Shown here piece by piece: positions 14,114-21,633 of a stretch of 30,285 bases of DNA. Source of the stretch: a virus; IMG/VR virus record IMGVR_UViG_3300045911_000098, positions 1 to 30,285 of that record, one strand, 5' to 3'. The first letter of the stretch is position 1; the number at the start of each line of letters is the position of its first letter. Made by a program: the position numbers and the translations under genes. Below the pieces are notes generated by a model, which had not been told where the DNA came from, did no database searches, and saw nothing but the letters and a program-made list of their open reading frames with translations.

Positions 14114-15989
14114 ACCAGTTTTCTCCAATTCTAGCTTCACCATCCATAATAGTGATTCCGTAATCTTTAGGAGCTTCTTTAAACGACTCTTTACCAATCA
14201 CCCTAGCAGTTTCTGCATGTTCTTCCGGAACCATAAATTGAATTTCATCATGATAGAATATGCAAGGGATGTATGGAATTTCTAATTCTTCCAACTTATC
14301 CATTGTTCTTGCTAATGCAGATACGCAGGTGATTTTTTCAGTGCACTGCAGAAGATAAACTAATAGCTTGTGATAAGAGTCTACATAAATTCTGCTACCA
14401 ACAAGACTTGTTATATAGCCATCGCCGTTATTAATATCTCTTGTATTGCTATAGACACCTTCAAGACGATCCACTAAGTTTTTAAATCCTGGTACAGCTT
14501 TCATAAAGCCATTTTTAAGCTTGTTGCCATTAGACATGTCAAGTGTACCAAAGATATAACTCCAAAGCTTACCACCAGATGCTCCGAACAGAAAGGCGTA
14601 TAACACTCTCTTAGCTTGAGATCTGGTTACTGTATAATCAAAGCCTAGATCTTTTAATACTGCTGTTAATGTGTCTGCATTGTATTGGTGAATATCGCCG
14701 GTAAGAAGCGTGTTTATATATGTAGGATCATTCAAATAATGAGCAAGACCTCTGGCCTGATTACCAGATGAGTCACAACCGATGAGTTTCCAACCTGGTT
14801 TAGTTATAAAGAGAGAACGCATCTCCTTACCCCAAGGTGCATCGCCAGAAGGAACATTAACAATAATAGAGTGAGTAGCTCGCATACTTGGTGTACCGAT
14901 GGACTTACAGCTACCGTGGAGGTTGCCTTGTACATCTATGTTCTCTAGCCAAGTACTAAGAATACTATGTCTTGATTTTGCACTGAGAAATTCTGTATAA
15001 AGTTTTCCATCACCACCAAGAAACTCTAGTGAATCTTCAGTAATCTTGGGCGATGTTTTAACCCTCTTGTTTGTTTCTGGATCTATCTTTGTGTTCCATT
15101 CTGTAGGAACCCAACCATTCCTATAAAGAAAGATTTTAACATCTCTGCTAGAGTCTAAACTCAAAGGAACAAATTTAACACGACAATATGGACCTTCTAC
15201 AAGACGCTCTTCACCTTCGAAGCCACTAGGTGGTTCTATTCCAAACCAATCGCAAAGATGTCTATCGTAGAAACCTTGCTTTGTCCATTTAGGTTGTTTC
15301 ACCTCAACAACACCTTTAACTTCATCAACTCTTTCAGTTCTAGTACCGAGTTTTTTGCTTAAGGCATCATATGCCTCTTGCATTTTATCTTTTAACAAGC
15401 CTTCCAAGACTACAGCATTCTCGACGTCAAACGGCCAGCCTTCTATTTCGGCTCTAGCGTTCCACTGATTAGCTCTTTGTTCAGCATAAATATACTTGTA
15501 TAAACGTTGATTGTTTTTAATAGAGTTAAATTCTTTAGAAAGAGCTTTGTAGACCTTGACATTCAATCTCACGTCCTGTTCACAATACTCAACCATTTCT
15601 GGTGATACATGTGACCAATCGTTAAATGAATACTTTGGGTAATTGAAGAAATAACCCCATTCTTCTAGACTATGTTTACCTGATGGAAATCTTTTGTAGT
15701 TAAGCACTTGAGAAAGAACTAATGTATCTGTTATACGACACTTCTTGTTAGGCTTTATTTTGAATAATTTCTCAATTGCTGGTATGTCAAAACCAGATAT
15801 AAAATGTCCTTTCAAATCGGTGGCAGTGGTGTAAATCTCTTTCCAAGTTTCGTCTAAAATAACACCATCGTCATTAGAAACAAATGTTGTCTGTTTCTCA
15901 GTGTCAATATTAAAAAAAGAGATCACCCACATTTTTGTACATTGACGCAAGAGACCATCAGCCTCAATGTCAAAAACGTATCTACTCAT
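14100..15989 (-). CDS. Family A DNA polymerase with 3'-5' exonuclease domain (629 aa)
   Basis: Replicative polymerase of the T7 gp5 type. Exonuclease residues: D7 and E9 (VFDIEADGL), the SGFDIPAIE region and YCEQDV. Polymerase motif A is IGCDSSGNQAR with D406; motif B RSQAKRVLYAFLFGA with R456, K460, Y464; motif C YHDEIQF with D581. T7 has Glu in motif A (E480 in DASGLELR) where this protein has Gln (Q411), and Phe (F468) where T7 has Y530. Y464 matches T7 Y526. It is about 75 residues shorter than T7 gp5. The ATG at 15989 overlaps the upstream stop (ATGA). Confidence 0.93.
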   Translation of the reverse strand: MSRYVFDIEADGLLRQCTKMWVISFFNIDTEKQTTFVSNDDGVILDETWKEIYTTATDLKGHFISGFDIPAIEKLFKIKPNKKCRITDTLVLSQVLNYKRFPSGKHSLEEWGYFFNYPKYSFNDWSHVSPEMVEYCEQDVRLNVKVYKALSKEFNSIKNNQRLYKYIYAEQRANQWNARAEIEGWPFDVENAVVLEGLLKDKMQEAYDALSKKLGTRTERVDEVKGVVEVKQPKWTKQGFYDRHLCDWFGIEPPSGFEGEERLVEGPYCRVKFVPLSLDSSRDVKIFLYRNGWVPTEWNTKIDPETNKRVKTSPKITEDSLEFLGGDGKLYTEFLSAKSRHSILSTWLENIDVQGNLHGSCKSIGTPSMRATHSIIVNVPSGDAPWGKEMRSLFITKPGWKLIGCDSSGNQARGLAHYLNDPTYINTLLTGDIHQYNADTLTAVLKDLGFDYTVTRSQAKRVLYAFLFGASGGKLWSYIFGTLDMSNGNKLKNGFMKAVPGFKNLVDRLEGVYSNTRDINNGDGYITSLVGSRIYVDSYHKLLVYLLQCTEKITCVSALARTMDKLEELEIPYIPCIFYHDEIQFMVPEEHAETARVIGKESFKEAPKDYGITIMDGEARIGENWYETH

Positions 15990-16543
15990 TCAAGATCCTT
16001 TACTTCTTTTGCTTTGATAGGCTTCAATCCATTTTCAACATAAGCGATCATGTAATTGAGATACCACCGAGCCTTCTTCAATTCTTGCAAACGAGGCTCA
16101 TTCTTTCCAGGTCGATCTAAGTACTTTCTAACTTGGAGCTCTACAGCACCTAGAAACACCTCACTCTTTTGAAAGCTAGGAATTCTTGACATAGCATCAA
16201 TCCACTCAAGATCATCAATATAACCTTCATAATGCTTTGCAGCAACTTTTGCAGAAATAGAATCGATTGGTTCTATATCATTAACTTCTGCAGCTACTTT
16301 ACTGGTTTTTCTAGTAGGTTTCCAAATACTTCGTTCAAGTTTAATTTGCCAATCTTCAAAATTCTCTTTTGTTAGTTTAGTTTCTATCACACCTGTAGGC
16401 CTTTCTTCTGATGCAATAATGTAAGCAAAGCTGCTGTATTTAGTAGACTCTTCAACGGCCTCATCAAAGTTTGTAGTTGTGGCCAGTCTATGAGGAGCCT
16501 CTCCTTCATTAATAATGCAGTAGATATCGTAAACGTATTTCAT
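15986..16543 (-). CDS. DUF3310-containing protein, T7 gp1.7-like (185 aa)
   Basis: The C-terminal half has AKHYEGYIDDLEWIDAM ... VRKYLDRPGK and LQELKKARWYLNYMI. This is the HY..., ECIDA-like and K-A-x-W-Y-L pattern of DUF3310, the domain of T7 gp1.7 (a reported nucleotide kinase). The N-terminal half (YDIYCIINEGE, FAYIIASEERP) is a separate beta-rich part. ATG 16543 is used; the frame extends to 16564 (GTG), which would start within a hairpin. No strong ribosome-binding site is seen, so the hairpin at 16546-16582 may matter for initiation. Confidence 0.75.
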   Translation of the reverse strand: MKYVYDIYCIINEGEAPHRLATTTNFDEAVEESTKYSSFAYIIASEERPTGVIETKLTKENFEDWQIKLERSIWKPTRKTSKVAAEVNDIEPIDSISAKVAAKHYEGYIDDLEWIDAMSRIPSFQKSEVFLGAVELQVRKYLDRPGKNEPRLQELKKARWYLNYMIAYVENGLKPIKAKEVKDLE

Positions 16544-16545
16544 AG

Positions 16546-16582
16546 CAATTTTTAAGGGAGGCACCCTTTCGAGTACCTCCCT
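16546..16582 (-). promoter_or_regulatory. GAAA-capped intercistronic hairpin after SSB, shared motif copy A
   Basis: A 12-bp stem (AGGGAGGTACTC with GGGTGCCTCCCT, two G-U pairs) closed by a GAAA tetraloop, followed on minus by TTAAAAATTG rather than a U-run. It lies between the SSB stop and the next start. The 15 bases CTCCCTTAAAAATTG recur after the RNR gene (7998-8012). Likely protects or processes the upstream mRNA, or modulates the downstream start. Confidence 0.55.
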
Positions 16583-16603
16583 ATAACCTTTCTTAGTGGT
16601 TAA

Positions 16604-17125
16604 TTAAACACGCGGAGTTGGTGTTGCGACTTCAGTCTCAGCGTCGTCTTCTTCAACAACTTCCATGTCACCAGCATCACTGAAGTCATCGTCTCGGGCC
16701 TTCGGTGTATACTTAATGAGCTTCGTAACTTGAAGACCCATAAACACCGTTGCAATACCTTGACCGGTAGGTTGCTTTTGATACGTGTACTGGTAGATGC
16801 GAACATTTGCAATACTACCATTTCCGATGATGTTAGGATCTAGATCACGAAGTTTAGCATCAACCACAGTTACCGCAGATGCTGCTTGGCCATCTTCCTT
16901 GATAGACTTCTTACGAAGATTTACACGCCAATACATCTGGGTCGGGTCATCGTCCGGAATAATGGGCTTTACATTAAGCCCGTGTTTCTTCCAGTCTTCG
17001 ACTTGGGCCTTATCGTTTGTTCGAATCTGGACTTCCCAAGTAGGATTCGCCGGGTTAAACTTCTTGTTGGGCCGCTTCGGGTCAGCCTTAACAAACCACA
17101 CTTCACAATTTTGCAGGACGGGCAT
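16604..17125 (-). CDS. T7 gp2.5-like single-stranded DNA-binding protein (173 aa)
   Basis: An OB-type beta-rich body (NCEVWFVKADPKRPNKKF, WEVQIRTND, YWRVNLRKKS, ANVRIYQYTYQ) is followed by an acidic tail from about residue 145 (ARDDDFSDAGDMEVVEEDD). This is the layout of phage SSBs in which the acidic tail contacts polymerase and helicase. Unlike T7 gp2.5 the very end is TPTPRV rather than an acidic-aromatic terminus. Codon use is more GC-rich than the neighbouring genes, fitting high expression. ATG 17125 has AAGGTATAAA upstream. The first replication protein after the RNA polymerase cluster. Confidence 0.85.
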   Translation of the reverse strand: MPVLQNCEVWFVKADPKRPNKKFNPANPTWEVQIRTNDKAQVEDWKKHGLNVKPIIPDDDPTQMYWRVNLRKKSIKEDGQAASAVTVVDAKLRDLDPNIIGNGSIANVRIYQYTYQKQPTGQGIATVFMGLQVTKLIKYTPKARDDDFSDAGDMEVVEEDDAETEVATPTPRV

Positions 17126-17185
17126 TTTATACCTTGAAAGTTGAAATTAGAGATCCCTCACCTTGAGGGTTAAGAAAACGGCACT

Positions 17186-17395
17186 TCATTCTGGGCGGTC
17201 TTTAAACAAATCATCCCATTCTTCTTTAGTAATACCTGTCTTTATAAACTCGCGTTGGTCTGCTGTAAGATTAGGAAAGATTTGCTGTATAAGTCCTTCA
17301 CCTCGTTCATAACGATCTAAGTCTTCTTGAGTAATAGGAAGCTCTAAGGTTCTAACAGTTCCACTTAAGACTGATGTCCTAGTTACACTAAGCAT
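17186..17395 (-). CDS. Conserved small protein (69 aa)
   Basis: The C-terminal two thirds read LPITQEDLDRYERGEGLIQ and FPNLTADQREFIKTGITKEE ending WDDLF. I recognise this pattern from small conserved proteins in phages and plasmids, of unknown function, with the LTADQREFIxTGIxxEEW signature. The N-terminus is a short beta segment with Ser/Thr. ATG 17395 has AAGGAGTAAAC upstream, two bases after the previous stop. Probably helical and soluble. Confidence 0.75.
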   Translation of the reverse strand: MLSVTRTSVLSGTVRTLELPITQEDLDRYERGEGLIQQIFPNLTADQREFIKTGITKEEWDDLFKDRPE

Positions 17396-17397
17396 GT

Positions 17398-17799
17398 TTA
17401 CTCCTTATAAGAAAGCGCTGTGAGTCTTTCAGACTCTGCTATGTTAGGGTAACTCTTCACAAACATATTTGGTATTACATAGGAATCACCTCCAGAGTTG
17501 TTATTAATATTTGCAATTAGACTATAAGAATCGTTTAATTTGCGGAAAACATCAAATGTATCGGCAGCAAGTGTGATTGGAAGGAATTGTCCTAAGCTCT
17601 TTGAATATTTTGATGTCAGGATGGACTCCAAATCAAGAAATGTTTCAACTACATAAATACAACCACCCCATGACTCGGAAATTTCATCAGAGAATTCAGT
17701 ACCTGAATCTTTACAAACATCCTTAATAATTTGAACGTCAAGATCTAGTACACCAGGATACTCTTTCATAAATTCTGAAAACTTCGTAAACTTTTTCAT
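17398..17799 (-). CDS. Hypothetical protein (133 aa)
   Basis: Not recognised. It starts with ATG 17799 overlapping the RNA polymerase TGA (ATGA). N-terminal basic helix (KKFTKFSEFMKEYPG), an acidic middle (DSGTEFSDEISESWGG, YVVETFLDLES) and a mixed C-terminus with SLIANINNNSGGDSYVIPNMF. Its coupling to the polymerase gene could mean it modulates that enzyme, as T7 encodes small RNAP partners, but no sequence evidence supports it. Confidence 0.65.
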   Translation of the reverse strand: MKKFTKFSEFMKEYPGVLDLDVQIIKDVCKDSGTEFSDEISESWGGCIYVVETFLDLESILTSKYSKSLGQFLPITLAADTFDVFRKLNDSYSLIANINNNSGGDSYVIPNMFVKSYPNIAESERLTALSYKE

Positions 17800-20033
17800 G
17801 AAAATGCATACTCCGATTGTAGGATTAAGTTTATATCTAATGTACCAAAGTCTATGTCAGAAATATCTGCATGTATATCCTCTAAAATACTAGACAGAGG
17901 ATCTGCTGAATATAACTGAACAAAAGACTCTCTTACAATTTTGAACAAAGCATCCATATCACAAGGTGATGCACCATATGAATCATGGATAGTTGTTACA
18001 GGAAAACTACAGTTATAAACTGTAAGCGCTAAGTGTGCTGCATCAAGACTATGAATAATATTAGGACTTGCTCCTTGCGATTGTTTACCCTTAGCTGGAA
18101 TTGTATCTTCTATAAAAGAAACATTGATCTGCAGAGTATTTTCATAGTATTTTGTTGCAAGACGTTGCCCTTTTGGTGGGCCATACTGTATCCACAGTTT
18201 CTTTACAATACCCTCTGTGTAATGCTGTATAACTGGAAAGTTCGTAATAGGTACAACCCAGCTAAGAAAGCCACCTTCTTCATCTTTTCGTTTACCTGCT
18301 TTTTCAAACACAGACAATAGTTGCATTGGTCTTTTCAATGCAACTCTGCAATCATTATAAACTTGTCTACCAAGAAAAGCAGCCCAAGAGTGTTCAAGGT
18401 ATTGCAACAGTTCTATGCCATGCTTTCTGGCATCATCTATTTGCTGTTGTGAAAGACCGTATGCTGTACCACCATAAGGTAGAGTCATAATATTTCTTTT
18501 CACAATCTTTCTGATATGCTTAAGGTCTTTTATTCGTGTCCAGAATACTGGTGCACAGATTTGGCCAAGTTCAATGTTCTGACCTTTAAAATCTTTTATG
18601 CAACTAACTGCTTCAGCACGTTCATCTGACTTAGGCTCTTGAGAAACAATATTTTTCTTTAGTTGAACAAGGTTGTCTATATATGTTTGACATTCAGCTA
18701 TCTCTTCTTCAGACAACTGCGCAACTTGGGCGTTAATGTTTTGCCATACATGTTCGCCAATATATCTGTATAGGTCTCCAGGAGCTTTAGTTGGGACTAG
18801 ATTGACATGTGGAGCTGTGGTTTCATCTCTAGTCAATGCAGCAAGATGCTGACAACCATTATTACTACCATCAAGAAATATCTCTACACCTGTCATGTAA
18901 TCGTAATTATCAAAGCTACCAATAAAATACTGGTATTCGCGCAGCCTTCTTAATTCAATACACAACGCTAAGAACTGCCAAGGTTTATCAGCAGACATCC
19001 ACCCTTGTTTTTCTTTAGGATTTTCTGCATAAGAAAGCAATTCTTCTTCATGAGCTACCGCCCACTGAAAACGTTCTTCTAATGGGATTTTGTCAGTCTT
19101 CTCTTTATCAGCTCTATCTGAAACATTCGCCCAGTTCGACGCAAGACCAACCATCAACCACCAGTAACCACGTTCTGTAAGCTTCTTAGGCATATCTCTA
19201 AGTAGTAAACCTCTTGCGAGATCAGAACCTTGTTCATGCAGATAGGCTGTCGCTGGATATTTACGACCACGAAAGTCATAGTAGTAAAGATGATAGAAAG
19301 ATTTTCTAAGAAACTTCTTTGCAATAAGACCTATTGCTTTAGCTTCTCGTAACTTAGTTGCTTTTGCCTCTGGATTCTGCATTTCCCATATTTCAGCAAA
19401 TGCATCAGTTTTATTCTTAAGAGCCCAGAGATATAAGTCGAAGATTTCTTTATTAACTCTCCAACCGACTCTTTGAGCCCTATTAAGAACTTCAAATAAA
19501 ACCTTGTGTGTTTCAGGACGTATCAGCGCTAGTACGTCTTTGCTACCTGTTTTTACTATAGGCATTCCTGTAGAATGATATGCTGTTACCCAGGGTTCAT
19601 ATGGTGTCTCACTGGGTAACTTTTCTATTGTTGCTGCAGGTAGTTTTTGCCATAAGTCAGACAGTACATCATCGTTAACTACACGGACGATATACACAGC
19701 ATGACCATTAGAACCTGGCGCAAGATCTAATTCTACTACACCAGCTTCTTGAAAGCTATACAGAATAAAGGCACCAGTTTTAGCAGCTAGAGATGTGTCT
19801 GTCTTTAGTTTGAGTTGTCTACGTACGACATGACCAATAGCACAAATAACTTCTGAGAAGAAAAAATTGTATTTCTTATTACCTTTCTTTGGTCTAGTAT
19901 ACAAGTACAGGGTGCCAATTACTTTATCGATATACTTATTTACATCATGTTCTTTTAAGTACCTTAGAGGATTGTGTTCTGACAATTCAAGCTCATACCT
20001 TTTCATGAGGCTTGAAATTATCTCTTTTCGCAT
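17796..20033 (-). CDS. T7-type single-subunit RNA polymerase (745 aa)
   Basis: Transcribes phage genes from phage-specific promoters. Catalytic points match T7 gp1: motif A LDGSNNGCQHLAAL with D388 (T7 D537), VKRNIMTLPYGG with K512 and Y520 (T7 K631, Y639), the SPNIIHSLDAAHLALT segment, and TIHDSYGASP with H683 and D684 (T7 H811, D812). Length is about 140 residues below T7 RNAP, mostly missing from the N-terminal promoter-reading part. ATG 20033 has AAGGAGATT upstream. It lies in mid-operon rather than at the genome start. Confidence 0.95.
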   Translation of the reverse strand: MRKEIISSLMKRYELELSEHNPLRYLKEHDVNKYIDKVIGTLYLYTRPKKGNKKYNFFFSEVICAIGHVVRRQLKLKTDTSLAAKTGAFILYSFQEAGVVELDLAPGSNGHAVYIVRVVNDDVLSDLWQKLPAATIEKLPSETPYEPWVTAYHSTGMPIVKTGSKDVLALIRPETHKVLFEVLNRAQRVGWRVNKEIFDLYLWALKNKTDAFAEIWEMQNPEAKATKLREAKAIGLIAKKFLRKSFYHLYYYDFRGRKYPATAYLHEQGSDLARGLLLRDMPKKLTERGYWWLMVGLASNWANVSDRADKEKTDKIPLEERFQWAVAHEEELLSYAENPKEKQGWMSADKPWQFLALCIELRRLREYQYFIGSFDNYDYMTGVEIFLDGSNNGCQHLAALTRDETTAPHVNLVPTKAPGDLYRYIGEHVWQNINAQVAQLSEEEIAECQTYIDNLVQLKKNIVSQEPKSDERAEAVSCIKDFKGQNIELGQICAPVFWTRIKDLKHIRKIVKRNIMTLPYGGTAYGLSQQQIDDARKHGIELLQYLEHSWAAFLGRQVYNDCRVALKRPMQLLSVFEKAGKRKDEEGGFLSWVVPITNFPVIQHYTEGIVKKLWIQYGPPKGQRLATKYYENTLQINVSFIEDTIPAKGKQSQGASPNIIHSLDAAHLALTVYNCSFPVTTIHDSYGASPCDMDALFKIVRESFVQLYSADPLSSILEDIHADISDIDFGTLDINLILQSEYAFS

Positions 20034-20069
20034 CCAATCTCCTTATGATAATGGAGGGCACTGTAACTG

Positions 20070-20198
20070 CTATGCTGGTCTTGTAAACATGTATAGAACA
20101 ATAAGGATACCAACTACATAAGCTACTTTAGCGAGTATGATAGTCAGTACACCAATTGCCATTAAAGCGAAAACAGTTTTTAGTACAAGGGTTTTCAT
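20070..20198 (-). CDS. Very small membrane protein (42 aa)
   Basis: The ORF starts at ATG 20198 with KTLVLKTVFALMAIGVLTII, a single long hydrophobic stretch through residue about 38, then MFTRPA. It is a one- or two-TM peptide. No good ribosome-binding site is visible, but it begins just five bases after the stop of the preceding tiny membrane gene, so coupling is likely. It fills the gap before the RNA polymerase. Function unknown. Confidence 0.5.
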   Translation of the reverse strand: MKTLVLKTVFALMAIGVLTIILAKVAYVVGILIVLYMFTRPA

Positions 20199-20202
20199 AG
20201 GT

Positions 20203-20346
20203 TTAAAAAATGAAAACGTCAAAGAACCAAGGTACTATATAAAACGTAAGTGTGAAAAGAACAAGTACATGCATAATGACAAATACAACTAGCAATAGAG
20301 GTTTAAAGGTTGCTAGTAGTATTTGGGCAATTATGACATGTATCAT
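20203..20346 (-). CDS. Very small membrane protein (47 aa)
   Basis: ATG 20346 is preceded by GGAAGG at ideal spacing. The peptide is almost entirely hydrophobic (VIIAQILLATFKP, LLLVVFVIMHVLVLF, TLTFYIVPWFFDVFIF), consistent with one or two TM segments. It is the first gene after the A22 tract and hairpin, and is followed by a second TM microprotein and the RNA polymerase. Role unknown; holin-like or host-membrane effector functions are possibilities only. Confidence 0.6.
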   Translation of the reverse strand: MIHVIIAQILLATFKPLLLVVFVIMHVLVLFTLTFYIVPWFFDVFIF

Positions 20347-20372
20347 GTTCCTTCCTAATTTATGATTCCCTC

Positions 20373-20394
20373 AAAAAAAAAAAAAAAAAAAAAA
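20373..20394. repeat. A22/T22 homopolymer tract
   Basis: Twenty-two consecutive A on the plus strand (T on the transcribed-sense minus strand), just upstream of a tiny membrane gene. On the minus strand it follows a UUCG-capped hairpin by about 25 bases. The exact length in the sequence may be unreliable, since such tracts are error-prone. Confidence 0.8.
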
Positions 20395-20420
20395 GGGGAA
20401 AATTGAAACGTTTGTACAAC

Positions 20421-20440
20421 CCATGACACCGAAGTGTCAT
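20421..20440 (-). terminator. UUCG-capped hairpin, possible terminator or processing site
   Basis: CATGACAC and GTGTCATG form a perfect eight-base stem with a C(UUCG)G tetraloop on the minus strand, about 20 bases after the stop of the 126-aa gene. The U22 run is too far (about 25 bases) for a standard terminator, but the pair may act together. It could also protect the 3' end. Confidence 0.5.
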
Positions 20441-20457
20441 GAGTCGTACGTGTGATG

Positions 20458-20838
20458 TTACAACAACTTTTTTAACTGTACGACGAGATCGTCGTGTTTA
20501 CGTTTGGCTGCTTTCCACAATGCTTCTCTAGTGTTGCTTTGGTTATTTGAATACCACTCAAAGGTGGTATTAAGGCTATCACGTGCCTTTGAAAGCTCGT
20601 GATTTAATCTTTCAATTTCTTCTGCTTTACTTAAAGTATCTTTAAAAAACGTTTTATTTGCAATAAATGTTTTTAAGACACTTTCTGTATGCAAGAAAAG
20701 GTCTTTAACTCTCCACCAATCGCCAGCAAATAAAAGACCAGCAAAAGGTTTGCTTTCGGTAGACCTGCTGTGGAAGAATTTTATATGTGGATCTTTTTTA
20801 CCAGTCCTTGAATTGGGTTTTACTCCTGAAGTAGTCAT
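20458..20838 (-). CDS. Hypothetical coiled-coil protein (126 aa)
   Basis: Unrecognised soluble protein. The N-terminus is basic and polar (TTSGVKPNSRTGKKDPHIKF), followed by a SKPFAGLLFAGDWWRVKDLF core. The C-terminal 60 residues form a probable coiled coil (LSKAEEIERLNHELSKARDS ... KRKHDDLVVQLKKLL). ATG 20838 has no ideal site close by; AAGGAG lies about 25 bases upstream and may serve a leader. It is the first gene of the replication operon, after the strong terminator, so early expression is likely. Confidence 0.65.
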   Translation of the reverse strand: MTTSGVKPNSRTGKKDPHIKFFHSRSTESKPFAGLLFAGDWWRVKDLFLHTESVLKTFIANKTFFKDTLSKAEEIERLNHELSKARDSLNTTFEWYSNNQSNTREALWKAAKRKHDDLVVQLKKLL

Positions 20839-20871
20839 GGAGGCCGGACTTATGTGTCCTTACTCCTTTCG

Positions 20872-20886
20872 AAAAAAAAAAAAAAA
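20872..20886. repeat. A15/T15 homopolymer tract at terminator
   Basis: Fifteen A on plus, then G and six more A. On the minus strand this is the U-run of the terminator at 20890-20940. Length may be uncertain in the read data. Confidence 0.8.
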
Positions 20887-20887
20887 G

Positions 20888-20940
20888 AAAAAATTCAGCA
20901 AAGGAAACGCCTTGGTAGGCGTCTCCTTGCTGCCTACCAC
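20888..20940 (-). terminator. Terminator with a competing hairpin (attenuator-like)
   Basis: Minus-strand AAGGAGACGCC and GGCGTTTCCTT form an 11-bp stem (one G-U) with loop TACCAA, followed by a T-rich run of over 20. Just upstream, TGGTAGGC and GCCTACCA form an eight-base stem whose 3' arm is part of the terminator's 5' arm and loop, so both cannot exist together. It ends the operon of the two membrane/coiled-coil paralogues and precedes the 126-aa gene. Regulation is inferred; termination itself is well supported. Confidence 0.8.
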
Positions 20941-20941
20941 C

Positions 20942-21238
20942 TCAAGTCCCGAAAACGTTCTTTCCAAATTCCTTGAAGCTTTTCTCCGGGATTACTGCTT
21001 TCTTGCGCGCTTCCACAAAGGCGTCCCGACCCTTCGTAAGCTGTTCAATTTCGGTCTGAAGGACATTCTTTTCATTTTCAAACCAATCCACCTCCTTCTT
21101 GGCAGAGACAATCTCCATCTTCAGCAGCTTGATTTCTCTTTCTTGGGACGTGCTCAATTGCCAGGTCATGAAACCCGTGAAGGCCAAGATGGACAAGCTC
21201 GTGAAAGCCACAACCAGAATCTTCTTGAAGTTCGTCAT
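20942..21238 (-). CDS. Membrane-anchored coiled-coil protein B (98 aa)
   Basis: N-terminal TM segment (about residues 6-26: ILVVAFTSLSILAFTGFMTW) followed by a charged coiled coil (REIKLLKMEIVSAKKEVDWF, EKNVLQTEIEQLTKG) and a tail ending AVIPEKSFKEFGKNVFGT. The upstream neighbour has the same architecture and a similar tail (AIMPDKS), so the two are likely tandem paralogues. ATG 21238 has AAGGAGAAACAC. One TM plus periplasmic coiled coil resembles i-spanin shape, but no spanin partner or lysis context is adjacent. Role unknown. Confidence 0.75.
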   Translation of the reverse strand: MTNFKKILVVAFTSLSILAFTGFMTWQLSTSQEREIKLLKMEIVSAKKEVDWFENEKNVLQTEIEQLTKGRDAFVEARKKAVIPEKSFKEFGKNVFGT

Positions 21239-21253
21239 GTGTTTCTCCTTGAG

Positions 21254-21562
21254 TTAGTTGAAAATCCTCTTCAGCCAGGCCCAAACGGACTTATCAGGCA
21301 TAATCGCTTGGTCGAGATCAGCCCTGGCCGCTTCGAGAGATTCGAGCGCTTGGGCTCGATTCATTGAAAGAAGCTCCACCTCCGCTTGGACAACCGCCAA
21401 CTCCGAGACGGTCTTCAGCTTCTGAGCTTCCAACCACTGGATCTGAGGGACTTGATGCGCGATCTTGTAGAAGTACGCACCTCCGATGAACGCTGCAAAG
21501 CCGAGGTTTGCTGCCACCAGAATGGCAACGATGATCTTTTGAAACCAATTCATCTTGTTCAT
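21254..21562 (-). CDS. Membrane-anchored coiled-coil protein A (102 aa)
   Basis: A TM segment at about residues 10-32 (IIVAILVAANLGFAAFIGGAYF) leads to a coiled coil (LEAQKLKTVSELAVVQAEVE, NRAQALESLEAARADLDQ) and a tail AIMPDKSVWAWLKRIF. Paralogous in layout to the next gene downstream. ATG 21562 is preceded by GAAAGG. Codon use is GC-rich relative to the replication genes, suggesting high expression or different origin. A 15-bp hairpin (21595-21633) stands in its leader. Confidence 0.75.
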   Translation of the reverse strand: MNKMNWFQKIIVAILVAANLGFAAFIGGAYFYKIAHQVPQIQWLEAQKLKTVSELAVVQAEVELLSMNRAQALESLEAARADLDQAIMPDKSVWAWLKRIFN

Positions 21563-21594
21563 AAGAAACCTTTCGTAGTTGAGTATTGGGTTTA

Positions 21595-21633
21595 AACCCC
21601 TTAAATACTCCTTTTGGAAGTATTTAAGGGGTT
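21595..21633 (-). promoter_or_regulatory. Perfect 15-bp stem hairpin in leader
   Basis: AACCCCTTAAATACT and AGTATTTAAGGGGTT are exact inverted copies with a nine-base loop (CCTTTTGGA on plus). On minus no U-run follows; it lies about 33 bases before the start of membrane protein A. Candidate RNase III site, transcription pause or protein-binding dyad. Confidence 0.6.

Noticed and set aside
20750-21367. Plus-strand 205-aa frame
   Set aside because: It reads through two homopolymer/terminator regions and opposes two well-supported membrane/coiled-coil genes.
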